Origin: Litoditis marina
Lineage: Eukaryota; Nematoda; Chromadorea; Rhabditida; Rhabditidae
DNA: 64,000 nucleotides
Direction: 5' to 3'
NCBI GenBank assembly: GCA_964036275.1
Contig: OZ038433.1
Coordinates: 48,930,605-48,994,604, forward strand
Positions 51,701-63,995 of this stretch are shown here, piece by piece. Positions within the stretch are counted from its first letter, which is position 1. Each line of letters begins with the position of its first letter. The notes beneath the pieces were generated by a model. The model searched no databases. It was not told where the DNA came from and worked only from the letters and a program-made list of their open reading frames with translations. A program made the position numbers and the translations under genes.

Positions 51701-54700
51701 CAACATGTCGACCTTTTTCATATTTGATCTCAATGTTTCAGGCCTGTTCATGCCTAATCGAAGGTGCCAAAGGACTTACGTGTGACAGCGAAGGACAGTG
51801 TTACTGTAAAGGAAACTTCGAGGTATACATTCGGGAATTTCGCAATTTTAACGTATCTAAGCACAAATGATCGTTTGATTAGGGATGGGACTTATGAGAA
51901 TTCAAAGCAACTCTGAGGATAGTTCCAGCAACTAATCAAGTTCTGTTGGGAGCGTGTTCATGTGTGAGAGGTCTATTGACTGTTATCGTTTAGCTTGGTT
52001 ATATAATAAGCGTAAAACATTCAAACGATTTTCAGGGTGAGCGCTGTGACAAATGCAAGCAGAACTTCTACAACTTCCCTAACTGCGAGGAGTGCAACTG
52101 TAATCCTAACGGAGTTACCCCCGACTTTGCCGGATGTGATAAGGTGGGTTCATTGCTACCTAGCTACTTACTCTATTGTTTCGAACATCAACGCAAGATA
52201 TTTTAAACGATCACTGTAACGTTCACCTTATTTCTACATATGCAAATGTTGTCTGGATGCTCATATTATACTTTTAGTCAATTGCACAGTCAAGTGAAAC
52301 ATGTTCAACACAGCAGAACTAAGAGGCAGAAACGTGCATTAACAAAATGCACGATTCCTCATTAGAATGCTAACTGTACGTGACTATTTAATCTACTATT
52401 ATAGTATATTGTAAAGCCCACATGCTTGACCGAGTTATTTAATACAGTGTCTACAAAATCGAAAGCGGAACCGAACTTTTAAGTGCTTTTCGATAGTTAA
52501 GTTCACTATCCATTCGACCATCTTTCACCAAAATCGTTCAGGTTGCGCCAGGTGAGCTGTGCTCGTGTCGTGCCCACGTTACCGGCAGAATCTGCGACCA
52601 GTGTAAGCCTACCTTCTGGGACCTACAGTACCATCACACGGACGGATGTGTCGGTTGCGACTGCAACCTGCCGGGAACTCTCTCCATGCTCAACACGTGT
52701 CAAATCAAGTGAGAACAACGATTTCTACATAATAGTCCCGTGAAGAGACATTTGACAGCACGAATTCGGCTCTACATTCAGTATTAGTCGAGCTATTTGA
52801 TCCTTGCGCACACTAATGTTTCATCGATAATTTGAATACGAGTGGGCATGTGTGCCTTTCAACTTCTTTGAGTATGATTATTATGTAATTTACAACATTG
52901 TTATTGAAATGATAAATGTATAAAATTGTACTTTAATAACCTTTATGAAACCGAGAAACTGTTAAATTGTATTGATTATTGTAATCATTGTAGATCCGGA
53001 CAATGCGAGTGTAAGCGGAACGCGGGTGGTCGTCGCTGTGATCAATGTGCCGACGGGTACTTCAACCTCCAGAGCTACAATCAAATGGGTTGCGAGGGTT
53101 GGTTACCAATATTTTTATTTTTATTAACAGAGCAAAATTATGATGTATAATATAAACCTGAGTCACCAGTAATGTACTGTAACGTACTTCATTCGTTATT
53201 CAATCTCCAGAACTGCATTTAAATGGGCTGCGAGGGTTAGTAAGCAATATAATAAGTTGCATCTATAGGTGAAAATGTTACGGTGTTATGAAATATCCTG
53301 TATTACATCTTGTACGGCAACCATGCTAACCATTGCTGTGACACATCCGTCGATGTCAGATTACATATTTTTTTCGTGCAGGATGTAATGTAGCGAAAAT
53401 ATTCTCAAGAAATGTTTAATTTCTATTATATGATCAAGTTCGTATTTTTCCAGCCTGTAACTGCGACATTGGCGGCGCATTACGACGCGATTGTGACGTC
53501 ACGAGTGGACAGTGTCGCTGTCGCCCGCGCGTTATGGGACTCCATTGCGACAAACCGATCGAGAACCACTACTTTCCCACCCTCTGGCACAACCAGGTCA
53601 GAGAACAGACAAACAACCAATCACAAAACGACCAAACGAACTTTATGACAAACCAATGGTATATTGAGGAATCGAACCGTGTCGTAGTTTGATCTCATAG
53701 CACGATGTTGTTTTCAAACTTCCACCAAAAACTGAAGTGATCAAACTATAAATACAGAGGAATAGAGCAACTCACTGTATTGGACCGATTTTGAATGCGT
53801 GAGTTTTATAGTGAATTCTATAGTGAATGTATGCACTACTTCCAAAAGTTGGATAATTGCTCTCAGCGTGGAGATATTTATTGGATTAGTTTGCCAAAAC
53901 AACCTTTCTGTTTCAGTACGAGGCAGAAGACGGTCACACGGCAGATAACCGTCCGGTTCGATTTGCCGTCGACGCGGAAAAATTCCCAGAGTTCAGTTGG
54001 CGAGGATACGCAGTCTTCTCTCCGATCCAGGAAGAAGTTATCATTGACATGGACATTGCAAAGGTATGGGAACTTGGGGTGAACTGACTCAGCAACCCAC
54101 TTTAAGAAACATGTATTCGTTGTATTATTCTGTGTCAAAAAAACTTGATATAACATGATACTTTCCAAATTGAAAGTTTCGAAAAGTTATGTACAGTCTG
54201 CTCGATTTTTTTTTGTTCTGAAAGTTTGTTCATTTTTGCTCGATACCACCACCAAGACACCAAATGAACAATAATTTTTATAGTTAAAAACAATTGTTGA
54301 AAACTTTGTTTGTCGAATCATCTATACGACCTCGTTCCTCATGTTCCGGTTAAAATAAGGAACCCAATATTGTAAATATGCCGAAGTTTATCGAGAGCGG
54401 AACATGGAAACTGTTCGAACAGTGTTGTTATTCACTCGAATTATAGAACTGTGCTTTCAGTCATCGGTATACCGTCTTCTCTTCAAATATCACAACCCCA
54501 CTACCGTACCAATCACAGCTGAGGTTACTGTAGATCCAAGGACACCGAGTACCCACGGTTGGTTATTGTTTCAATCTCTTACTTTGAAAAAGAGTAAACC
54601 AATTAAGGCTTAAGAGAACGTTTCATAAGAACTTTATGAAAAACTTCCCTTAAGTAAAAAAATTCTACGAAACATCCATGTTATCACGGAATTATACTCC

Positions 54701-57700
54701 ATTTCGATGTTGGTTACACGATAAGCGCATTCATGCGTTTCACTAGCATTTTAAAAGAGTTTGTTCGTTTCAGACCAGAAGCAGTCGGAGAAGGTGGTGT
54801 TTGCTCCGTCGGACATGCCTTCTATCAAGGAGATTACGGTCAACGGAAAACCGTTTGTCATGAACCCCGGAAGATGGAATCTCAATGTGGTCACCAAACA
54901 GAGATTGTTCCTGGTTAGTATGTTGACAAGAATGAACTGAATAAGGTAGAGATAGAGAAAGAGAGAGAATAGAGAGAGGGAAGGAAAAGAGAGAAGGGCA
55001 GTAGTGAACATGGTCTCGCTGTGCTTAGGGCAGAACAGTTGTAAGATTATCTCCCACGAACGCCCATTGCACAGCAACTGCATCAGAGTTTAAGCTTCAG
55101 CTACTTTTAAAGTTTAACGTGTCCATCAGAAACAGAAAGCAGGCTATATGGTATTCGAACAAGCGTAACCGAATTAGTAACGTTCCACGGCTCTTCCATC
55201 AATATCTAATATCTCGGAAACATTTGAGTGCGAGTAGCCACCGCCTAATATAGGGACACACATTTGACATATTTTGAATTGGAATTTGTTTAGGAAAAAT
55301 TGAATCGCTACGGTTTGCTACATTCTTTTTTTCAAAACTAGAAGCATTCACATAATAATACTTCGAGAATTGAAAGTTAAACTGTTCACTGTACATACAA
55401 TTTCAATGAATTTCCCAACATGTTTGCAGGACTACGTGGTGGTACTGCCCGTGGAGTACTACGAGGGAAGTTCTTTGACAGAGCGAGAGTCCTCTCCCTG
55501 TCTGGCACACTCTCTCCCTAACAGTACTTGTGTCGACCTTCTCTATCCCCCCATGCCAACCGCCGTCAGAGCCGATGTTTACGATGAGAAGAAGACATTC
55601 AAATACGTGAACATCGATGGAACAACTACTGATCTAGGACTGGTGAGGCAGTACATTGATTTGTCTTCTGTGCTCGCCCTCCATGAAGTGCGGTCCACAT
55701 GAGCTGTAGTTTGATCAGTTTACGAAACGTACAAATACATTAGAGCTGATTGAGATGTAGCCTTTTACCAAAAATTCCGGATAAACCTTTGTTCTTATAC
55801 GAATATCAGTTATAATACACCAGTAATCGGTTATCGACTTCAATTGAACAATACTGCATTTTCATTTCAAATACGTATTTGCATAGATTTACTGAACAAA
55901 TCAACACCGTTTTATTGATTGTAAACAATAAACAAGTTGTGATAACAACTCATTTCAGGTGCCAATCGAAATTCTCCCCGAAATCATTGGCCCAGCTGCC
56001 TACGTGAGAGCCGACAACAACAGCAAGGTTATCGAGGTGAGTCTATTCACTAAAACCTCTTCATTTGAGAATACTATGAAAGGGGGACAGAAAGGAAAGT
56101 TGATATGAAAGACCTGCACCAGAAAAACCGATAAATACACAATTTAATCGAAACTAGCGAATCTAATCTGTGTAGGGTTCATATATTTTAGCCTGTTTCG
56201 GCGCGCGCACCGTTACGTTTAGGTACGCCGAGGTACCTAATCTTGCTTTACATTTTGCCCCCCCCCTTCCCCCTGAAGTTCTACTCCTAGCAGCATCGAG
56301 AAAAAACAATGAAAACTGTCTCGTAAACAGAAGAAAGACGATTTTGTACGGTGATTTGCGATGAACAAATAATGAAGAACAATTGCACCGCAAAAGGAAC
56401 CGAAAAACTTGCTAGAACAGTCAGTGTAATGATTTACGTTACATAGATAGTGCAACTTCGTTCACAAGGAAAAATTCCATTCACAACATTTCAACTATTT
56501 CTAGGCCGTGTTCGACGTGCCTTCTGACGACGAATATGCCGTCGTGCTCGAGTATCATAATCTGGAGAAGACAGCTCAGGGTGTCATTGTGGACGTGGCG
56601 CAAGAGGGAGAAACTCGCCTTAACGGAACTGTTATCATCAATCACTGCCCCTATGCGTACGTGTAATTATTTACGCTCATTAGTTACGATTAGTTACGTT
56701 AAACGTTGAATAGCGTTCAATTAGTATTTGGTAAAAACGTAGTACGTGTAATTAGTTAAGTTAATACGTTTTTTTAGTAATCACTATTTTTTATTGACTT
56801 TACGTATTAAACGATGTTCACGATTACGTTTGACATTCGCATGAGACACATTTCTGATTATCATGTCGTTTTCTGATCTACATTGTCCTAAGCCGCTCCG
56901 TTGATATCAATGTTTCACTTCATATATATACCCTGGATATTTTTTTACTTTAATCTACGCCGATAAACGGAATATATAAATATAAATCTTTTACAGTACT
57001 TTCTGTCGCGTGCTCGTCTCCGAGGCAGGTACAGTACCCTTCGTACCCCTGAAACAGGGACAGGCCACCGTACAACTGATTGTCGATCCTATGCACGAGT
57101 TCGGACTGGCCGCTGTGAATTTAGTACGTAAGAAGGATTGGAATACGGAATATCTCAAGCAGGTAAGACATTTGAATGTTTCACAGCTCCTTTTAGTTCT
57201 CTCAAGATTTTTGTATTCAATCAAGAGTTGATACACTGATCACCATATCAATTACAGGTTCCTGTGTGCGTGCGCAAAAACGGCAAATGTCTCCCTCAGG
57301 CTTATCCACCAGCAGCAAACTCAATTGTGGCTGAAGTTGAAACTGGAGCCAACCAGGTAAGTGTATTCATGTGTTCAGTGAAACATTTATCTGATCTTCT
57401 TTATACCCGCTTCTGTTTGTCGCAAAAAAATCATGAATACTCTGCTCCCAATCTCTGCATAGTTAAGTAACACACAGCTCTGTCTTGTTTTTGTCCAACA
57501 GTTAATTCACGTACACATTCATTATTTCAGGAGAATGCCTTGTCTGGCGAGAAACTCGCCTTCCCCATCGCTCACGCCGCCGAGGTTGTCGTCGTGCCAC
57601 TGGATGAAACATTGGTGTGTTTTATAGTTGTACCGCGCACTCTTTGTTTGTCTTCAAAGAACAGATTTTCTTCTGGTTTTCATTTCTTCAATTTCTTCAA

Positions 57701-60700
57701 TTTTGTTTTGCTGCAACCGAACTAGTGTTCTAGTTGAGATCGTCTCAGATTGTATGCCAATTCGAAGCAAAACCTGGTGTACTGTTGTAGAAGGTGTTGT
57801 AATTTCTCAGTGCTGAAAATTAGTTTTGTTAATGAAACCTCATTCAGGGAACACTGGAAGTAGCTGGCATCGTGCCAACTCGTGGCCACTATATGTTCCT
57901 TGTCCACTATTTCAACCCGGACAACACCGCACTCGAACTTTCTGTCCTCCTACAGTACCATGAACACTTCTCTGAGGGTACGTTAGATGTGCAGAACCGG
58001 AAACAAAACGATAATGTGTCATTACATACTATACTAGTAGTTATTGAATGACGGTTCACTTATAACGTTAAACCTCAGCAGCAGGGGTGTTCACGTTCAA
58101 CATGAACGTGAACGTGAAGGGGTGAACGTTGAACGTGAAGGGGTGAACGTTCAACGTGATCAAATGTGACATTTCAGTATATTTTTTTTCCTAAAAAAAT
58201 GTGTTTAATATATTTTTTAATAAGTACCAGGGACTTCAGACTCTCGACCTCGTCACGCGTATTCCCACGATGGTTTGTTTTCCAGGCTTTGACTCCGCTT
58301 CTCCCCCTCTTTTTTTATTTACATGTCTTTGTGAACAGTTCATGATTTCTGAAAAACTTTACAAAACCCTTTATTGATCTAATAATAAAATCACGATCTG
58401 TTCACACTTTGCTAAGTATACAAGCTTTGGGTTCTTTTGGTCTCTTTCGTGTTGTTTGATCATTTTACACATCGAAAGTTTCAGCTACCGTACCCCTGGC
58501 CTACTGTCCGTCGGTCAGTGGTTGTCGTGCGCTCATCAAAGACAAAGAAAGACCAGAGGTAATCGGCACTAATAATTTTTTATATTGCACAAAAAACATT
58601 TTATTTTTAACTTTTTATTTCAACCTTTTGTAAAACACAGGAACTATTCATTAACCACAGATTTTTTTCATCGGAACGTGTTTGTACTTCAGAGTATTTT
58701 AATTTAAATCAAATGTTTCAGGTCATTCAGTACTTTATTGAAGAGAAGTACACTGCCAGCTTCTATCACAACGGCAGTCAGAAGGGACCCATCTACATTG
58801 TTAGTTTCTATATATGTCACTCAAATGTCTTGCCTATATCGTAAATATGACATCCTACAATAACTACAATTGTACCATTCCCTCTACTTTTAAATGAGTC
58901 AAATGTTTCAGAACTCGATTACCGCCGTGCCCTACCACTCGTTCAGCGAATCGCTTATGTCCCCTCTGCCGATCGATATTTCCACGGAATTTGTCGAAAA
59001 ATGCAGCGAAAACTTCTTCCACAATGAGTACGTTTCAGTTTTGATGATAACTCTTAAAAAATCATTAAATTATAAATAAGTGAAAACCTTAATTTAAATA
59101 AGTTTTTCTAGACCCACAAATGTGACCGAGTTCTGTCGCCAGAAAATCTTCTCTCTCACCACCGACTTCAATTCTGCTGCTCTCTCCTGCGACTGTAACG
59201 CGAAGGTTTGTTTAAGTTCAGCCAAATACGTTTTGCTTTTCTTTTTATCTCTCTCCTCTCTCTCTATCACTCTCTCTTATTGTTTCTCTCTTTTCGGTTT
59301 GTCGTTTTCTCTCGTGCTCTTCCTCACCCCTTTCCCCTCTCTCTCCTTCTATCGCCTCGTCTCGCTCTATCCTCATACTCTGTTTATAGATTTGACTCGG
59401 TCTGTGTTAACCTTTCAGTCTACTTTTCTCTCATCTTACCGTGTTCCATATTGCTGCTTTTACTGTTATACTCTATCGGATCGCTCAGTCTCTTTTTCTT
59501 TTTCTAATATTTAACATAAACAAAATCTGTAAATGTCTTCCAGGGTTCGGAGTCGTTCTGCTGTGCCGAGTACGGCGGTCAGTGTAAGTGCAAGGCGAAC
59601 ATCATTGGCCGACGCTGCGACCGATGCGCCCCCGGCTACTACAACTACCCCGAGTGCATCCGTGGGTTTATATTTTCTTCTTGAAACGTTGAATTGACCT
59701 AGTCAAGTTTGCACAGTCCCACTATCCTCCTCGAACTCTTCTCATTCATCTCTACTACTAAAAATACTCAGTACATTATCTTCATAATTGTCACATTTCA
59801 ATAACTCTTGTTCAATGTTTCAACCGTACTTCAGCTTGCAAATGCGGTGCAAACCAGCAGTGCGAAGAAAGAACAGGTCAATGTTTCTGCCCACCCCATG
59901 TGGAGGGAACCACTTGTGACAAATGTGTCGGTTACGCATTCGGTTACGATCCTCTCATCGGATGTCAGCAGGTGCGACTGAAACACTGCTTGGCCAGTAG
60001 TGGATTGAATAATCTCACATACAAAAAGTAATTCGAAAATGGGAACAGTCGTGCTATTTTCTTATTTTCACCTTTGTTAATGACGCCGAAGTGGATGTCG
60101 GACTGATAACTGTATCAACTTCCAACTGAATGAACCAAGAGAAACATTGAGTTGGCGTTATGTCGTCTGACTTCAATATATTTGAAATAGAGACTTTCAC
60201 AGCATTTAAACAATCTAGAACAAAGTTCTCATAGGCTTTGTTCAAAGTAAAAAGGACCTTACTTTTCTAAACATTTTAAATTGAAGAATGTTCCACTAGT
60301 GTTCAATGTATTTCAGTGTGGCTGTCATCCCCAAGGTTCGGAAGGAGGTTCTCTACAGTGTGATGCCGAGAGTGGACAGTGTTTGTGAGTGAAACATCTG
60401 ATCAGATATACTTTCAATGCAGCTTACTAATTGAATCAACTTATACGGTATCTCGCAGTTTTTGTTAGGCATTCGATGTCAAAACAAAAAAAAACAAGCA
60501 AGCTTATAATTAAACAAGCAATATTTAGTTATACATAATTTATACTTAGTTGTACAATTATAACACTAAAGCTCAGTTCTGAAGCTATACGTATAGTTTT
60601 CTCCCACATACAACAACTATTTCCTTTCTCATTTCAGATTTTTCTGTTTTGTCGGAGCGAGTACCACACTGTTTGATATTTAAAGTAGGACGATTTTGTA

Positions 60701-63700
60701 AACCAATCCCGACGCATCAGTCCTTTGAACTGTAATTGAAAAACGTATTCTAGTTTAAAGGACCGAAGCGTTGAGAATGGTCACCATAATCGTCCTCCTT
60801 TAATAAAAAAAATGAACGAATATTCAAGGTGTCGCGAGTCGGCCGGTGGTCGTCAGTGTGACCGATGCCTGGCCGGTTTCTACGGTTTCCCCCACTGCTA
60901 TGCCTGTAGATGCAACACGGCTGGTACCACCGAGAAGATCTGCGATGGGACCACGGCTCAGTGCCAGTGCAAGGTTTGTCGAGATACTAACCAGTAACTT
61001 AGAGAACCAATGGTTTTTCAGATAAACTAGATGTTTCTAGGATAGGGTCAAAAGGAGTAATGTTGAAAACTATTAAGAGTACGCACAATTTTGACAAGGG
61101 TGCTGTAGAAAAACTGAGTTTTCACTGAGGCATTCTGTGAGCAAACGTTTGTGAATCGTAGACTGAAAAAAATTAGCGAAACGAGCGCATTATCGTAAGG
61201 AAAATATTCGATTTGCTGGTTTTTTTTCAGAGTGGTAGGAACCCTCGTTTGATACGTTGTATTGCAGGAAAACGTGATGGGTTCCGGTTGCGACACGTGT
61301 AAACCGGGGACATTTGACTTGGCGGCCGCCAATCCCCTAGGATGTGCCGATTGTTTCTGTTTCGGAATTACGGATCAGTGCCGGTCCAGCATGTTCCCCG
61401 TGTCCATCGTGAGTCCATTTTCCGATAAACCGTTGAAGAAGACCGGAAAAGTAGTTTGAGAAACGTTTAATTGAACTACGCAGTTCTTGAAACACAATAT
61501 ATTGATTTAACGGTAGTTTTGATTGTTGAGAACGTTCAGCAAGTTTTGAAGTGTCGCTTCACTGTGCAGCAATCATAATAAAAATTGAATGGTTTTGAGC
61601 TTGACCAAATGTTTCACGAGCTGCTTAATAGTTTGGAAATAAAACGCAACGATGACTCGTGTTTGTAGCTACTTCCACGATTAATTCCACGACGATTAAT
61701 TCCAGAGCGTTGAACAAATGTTTCAAGAGCTGGTTAAAAGTTTGGAAAAAGTAAGGGGCATGTTTTGATCAGATCTCTTCTCATTGAACCTAATTCCAGA
61801 GTTCATTGGATCTGTCCGCTTTCACTACTACCGATCAATCCGGCACTACCGCATTGGAAGATGACGTCATCACTTATACGTCATCGAACGAAACCAAGGA
61901 AAGCGTGTACTTTGTTGCCCCGATCAACCACGGATCAGACTACACCACCAGTTATGGGCTCATGGTCAGTTCTTCTATATACAAACCGTAGTTGTTATAG
62001 AGAAACTCTCAAAAAACTCGTGCCACAAAACTTTGTTGTGAAAAGAAATTTAACTGATCAAACTACAACATAGAATCAATTGAGTTGTCGAATGAGGATC
62101 ACGTTTTCTAACCGTCATAACTTCAAGGAACACATGACCTATCGAAGAAACGTATGTATATTTTTGCGAGAACACATGAGAACTCATTGAAAACAAGTGT
62201 GTTATTTGCAGCTCTCTGTGAAACTGTCGGTCTCCCCAAGCGAAGATCACTCTTCAATGAGTTCGGAAGCGGATATCCGGTTGCACGGAAATAACCTGAC
62301 CGCCGAATACTGGTCTCCGGAACAACCGGCAGATCCCCAACAGATGTTCTCTGTCAGAGCACGACTCGTTCCCGTTAGTTTTCGTTTTCATCTTTACCGT
62401 TTAAGCTAATCCAATGTTTTATGAGATGGTTATAGGTGAAATAGGCTTCTTTTTTAGTTCTGATAGCAGTTAATTCATTTTTTTCAGCTTGATGAAATCA
62501 TAGTGGTGATTCATGACTGTTCTTCAAATAGTTTGTTTTCTGTATGTTTTAGGGAATATTTCCGTGATAGGTTGTTTTTCAAATTTCAGTGAAATGTTAC
62601 AGGAGAACTTCATATCCTCTACCGGTCGTCCTCTGACTAGAGAAGACATGATGATGGTTCTACAATCTCTGGATAATATAACCATCAAAGCCTCCTACTA
62701 TCATCATCCAAAATCAGCCAAATTGTTCGAATTCGCAATGGAAGTCTCTTCGAGCGAGGTGAGGAGTTTCATACCGCTGTTGTGTGCTTCACAGTATCTA
62801 TAATATCTTCTATTAATTGGAACAATGATATACCGGCTTTAGCACAACAATAAAAAGGGATAACCTTTTTGAACTAATCCAACACGTTTCCCCCCGTGAA
62901 CTCTTTTTAAAATAGCAGTGCCTAGTATTATACAGATTATGGGAACGTAGTAATGTAATGCAAATCTTGCTATTTTTTACATAATACATTTATAAATATA
63001 AATATGCCTGTAATGACTATTTGTTCGAATTGTTATCAAAGTTATATTATTTTTTACTGGTGGGACAGATTACTAATTTCGAGTTCTTTGATAGATTACT
63101 GTAACCCGATAGTTCACCAGATTACTGTAGTTACCATTTAGAACGCGTTCGATTCGGTACTGCGTGCAGCTTCCGTAGAACAATGTCTGTGTCCCGCCCC
63201 CTACTCTGGACCCAGTTGTCAACAGTGCGCCGTCGGATATTATAGGTACTGTAGACAGAGTTTCTGCTGTGTTAAGACTCATTTTATACGATTTAGATGA
63301 ATATCCTACATTACTACTGTTACATATTTACATATGTATGCATTCACTTCGCTTCGTTGCGAGGCGGTGATCATCATACATCACAGACTCTTGTAGTAGC
63401 AGTAGTAGCAGCTTCTTCTAAGTTTTCAATGGTTCCTTCCCTTTTTAGAAGAATTTTTTTTCGATTTCAGAGTGGAAGGAAACTTCCTGGGCGCATGTGT
63501 TCCCTGCGACTGCAACGGACACTCTGGTACTTGTGACGCCACAACTGGTGGGTCTAGGATTTCACATTTATCGTGGTTCTGCAACATTCAACTAATCACA
63601 TCTCAACTAGAACTATCTCTATAACGTTTCAAATGTTAACATCATTAGCTCTAGTCGTTAAAGCAACGCAAGTGAATCATGCAAACAAAATGAAACCTAT

Positions 63701-63995
63701 TTCGGTCATTATGAAATCACACCATTTCCTTCCCTATTCTTCAACTTTTTCGTTTATTTTCAGTCGTGATATCGATATCAAGCGGATAGTGTTCGATTCT
63801 CACACTTTGTTGTTGTTCATCAGAAAATGCTGTTGTTTAGGTGTTTGTTCTGACTGCGAAGACAACACCCACGGTGACCACTGCGAGCTCTGTGACGAGG
63901 GTCACTTCGGAGACGCCACCACCGGCAACCCCTACTCCTGTATGGTCTGCCATTGCCCATATCCACCCGACAACAACTTCGCCACCAGCTGTCAG
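44539..63995 (+). CDS. Laminin subunit alpha (alpha3/5, LanA/EPI-1 type), 5' part, 46 exons, runs off the right edge
   Basis: Secreted basement-membrane chain; joins beta and gamma chains into a heterotrimer and polymerises through its LN domain. Exons read from sequence: 44539-44701, 44909-45015, 45506-45658, 45917-46057, 46483-46578, 46838-47011, 47678-47787, 48053-48156, 48485-48603, 49053-49143, 49467-49573, 49815-49886, 50157-50253, 50495-50632, 50797-50934, 51390-51526, 51742-51822, 52036-52143, 52542-52708, 52994-53097, 53454-53596, 53917-54063, 54461-54557, 54774-54913, 55430-55642, 55959-56036, 56505-56656, 56997-57162, 57258-57356, 57531-57614, 57848-57977, 58485-58558, 58722-58799, 58912-59027, 59112-59205, 59544-59661, 59835-59971, 60317-60384, 60829-60973, 61268-61408, 61800-61964, 62212-62373, 62603-62758, 63142-63245, 63471-63547, 63841-63995. 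All borders are GT/AG and all phases join; the total is 1,882 codons without a stop. Start chosen because [16 protein letters not shown] is a signal peptide followed by a canonical LN domain. Coiled coil and LG domains lie beyond the window. Intron borders are by eye; a few could shift by some bases. Confidence 0.93.
45664..45795 (+). repeat. CT-rich low-complexity tract in intron 3
   Basis: Long run of CTCTCT with few interruptions. Similar tracts occur in introns 8 (about 48170-48430) and 35 (about 59230-59400), in sense orientation, whereas intron 24 has a GA-rich one (about 54945-55003). They create spurious Ser/Leu-rich open frames. Confidence 0.9.
47113..47218 (+). repeat. 25-bp degenerate minisatellite in intron 6
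   Basis: About four units of the form AAAACGTA-GCGTAACC-CCTTCT, each 24-30 bp, diverged from one another. Confidence 0.6.
47678..53596 (+). other. First block of laminin EGF-like (LE) repeats, exons 7-21
   Basis: Residues about 290-850 carry about a dozen LE repeats with the CxC...G.C.C...G..C..C..G pattern: for example [79 protein letters not shown] and [13 protein letters not shown]. They form the stiff rod of the short arm. Most introns fall in phase 1 between the second half of one repeat and the CxC of the next (P|CNC, E|CTC, Y|CNC, K|CEC), as is common for shuffled modules. Exons 20 and 21 also exist in a degraded copy at 7020-7655. Confidence 0.88.
56190..56240 (-). repeat. Inverted copy of the palindrome/GCGCGC block in intron 26
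   Basis: Reads TTTCGGCGCGCGCACCGTTA then AGGTACGCCGAGGTACCT; the reverse complement aligns with the palindrome plus GTTGCGCGCGCCAAAACTGG block upstream of the gene at 44341-44390. So this block is a dispersed element and not unique to the laminin upstream region. Confidence 0.55.
58096..58160 (+). repeat. 21-bp minisatellite in intron 31
   Basis: AACGTGAAGGGGTGAACGTT is repeated about twice with partial flanking units; each unit is itself partly self-complementary (AACGTT/GTTCAACGTG). Confidence 0.65.
59544..61408 (+). other. Second LE block, exons 36-40, leading into the L4 domain
   Basis: Residues about 1400-1609. LE repeats include [60 protein letters not shown] and the half repeat [10 protein letters not shown] that normally precedes an inserted L4 domain. 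Exon 39 is unusual: its acceptor (60827-60828) reads TATTCAAG with almost no pyrimidine tract, and an inverted-repeat element ends only 25 bp upstream. The frame is still exact across it (TT|G TGT CGC). Exon 40 also has minus-strand copies at 40713-40853 and 1924-2064. Confidence 0.85.
60679..60803. mobile_element. 125-bp foldback MITE-like insertion in intron 38
   Basis: Ends pair as inverted repeats: TTTAAAGTAGGACGATT on the left and AATCGTCCTCCTTTAA on the right. Inner arms also pair (GACGCATCAGTCCTTTGAAC against GTTTAAAGGACCGAAGCGTT). TA dinucleotides flank both ends (60677-60678, 60804-60805). There is no coding capacity. The right end lies 25 bp from exon 39. Confidence 0.6.
61800..62758 (+). 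other. Laminin L4 (domain IV) module, exons 41-43
   Basis: Residues about 1610-1770. The L4 core is [77 protein letters not shown] and the following FEFAMEV. L4 modules sit inside a split LE repeat, and here the flanking half-repeats ([10 protein letters not shown] before, [16 protein letters not shown] after) are present. All three exons are multiples of three (165, 162, 156 bp), so loss of one keeps frame; the minus-strand copy at 40 kb has indeed lost the 165-bp exon. Confidence 0.88.
63142..63995 (+). other. Third LE block, exons 44-46, continuing past the window
   Basis: Exon 44 completes the LE repeat interrupted by L4 ([15 protein letters not shown]). Exons 45 and 46 give [11 protein letters not shown] and the next repeat ([29 protein letters not shown]), ending at donor GTACG at 63996. 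The exon 44 acceptor is placed at ATTTAG|AACGCG; this avoids reading the TAG as a stop and agrees with the 40-kb copy, where the same site reads CTTCAG|AACGTG. Confidence 0.83.
63290..63425 (+). repeat. Dispersed repeat, copy 2 (intron 44)
   Basis: Counterpart of 43405-43510, with CGCTTCGTTGCGAGGCGGTG and a GTAGTAGCAG stretch extended by one repeat. Lies between exons 44 and 45. Confidence 0.5.

Larger units (their letters stand above)
53917..59205 (+). other. Large non-EGF region of alpha3/5-type laminin, exons 22-35
   Basis: Residues about 851-1406 lack LE spacing. The stretch begins after [13 protein letters not shown] with [31 protein letters not shown] and [19 protein letters not shown], and ends where CDCNAKGSESF resumes the EGF pattern. 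Several similar beta-rich segments recur ([28 protein letters not shown]), which suggests internally duplicated beta-sandwich units. A long segment like this between two LE blocks distinguishes alpha5, alpha3B, LanA and EPI-1 chains from alpha1/2; that comparison is family knowledge, and the assignment to this class is my inference. Exons 22-23 recur at 7973-8625. Confidence 0.8.

Noticed and set aside
63121..63142. In-frame TAG in the intact laminin gene before exon 44
   Set aside because: The TAG is the acceptor (ATTTAG|AACGCG). Exon 44 then has the right phase, and the 40-kb paralog has CTTCAG at the same place.
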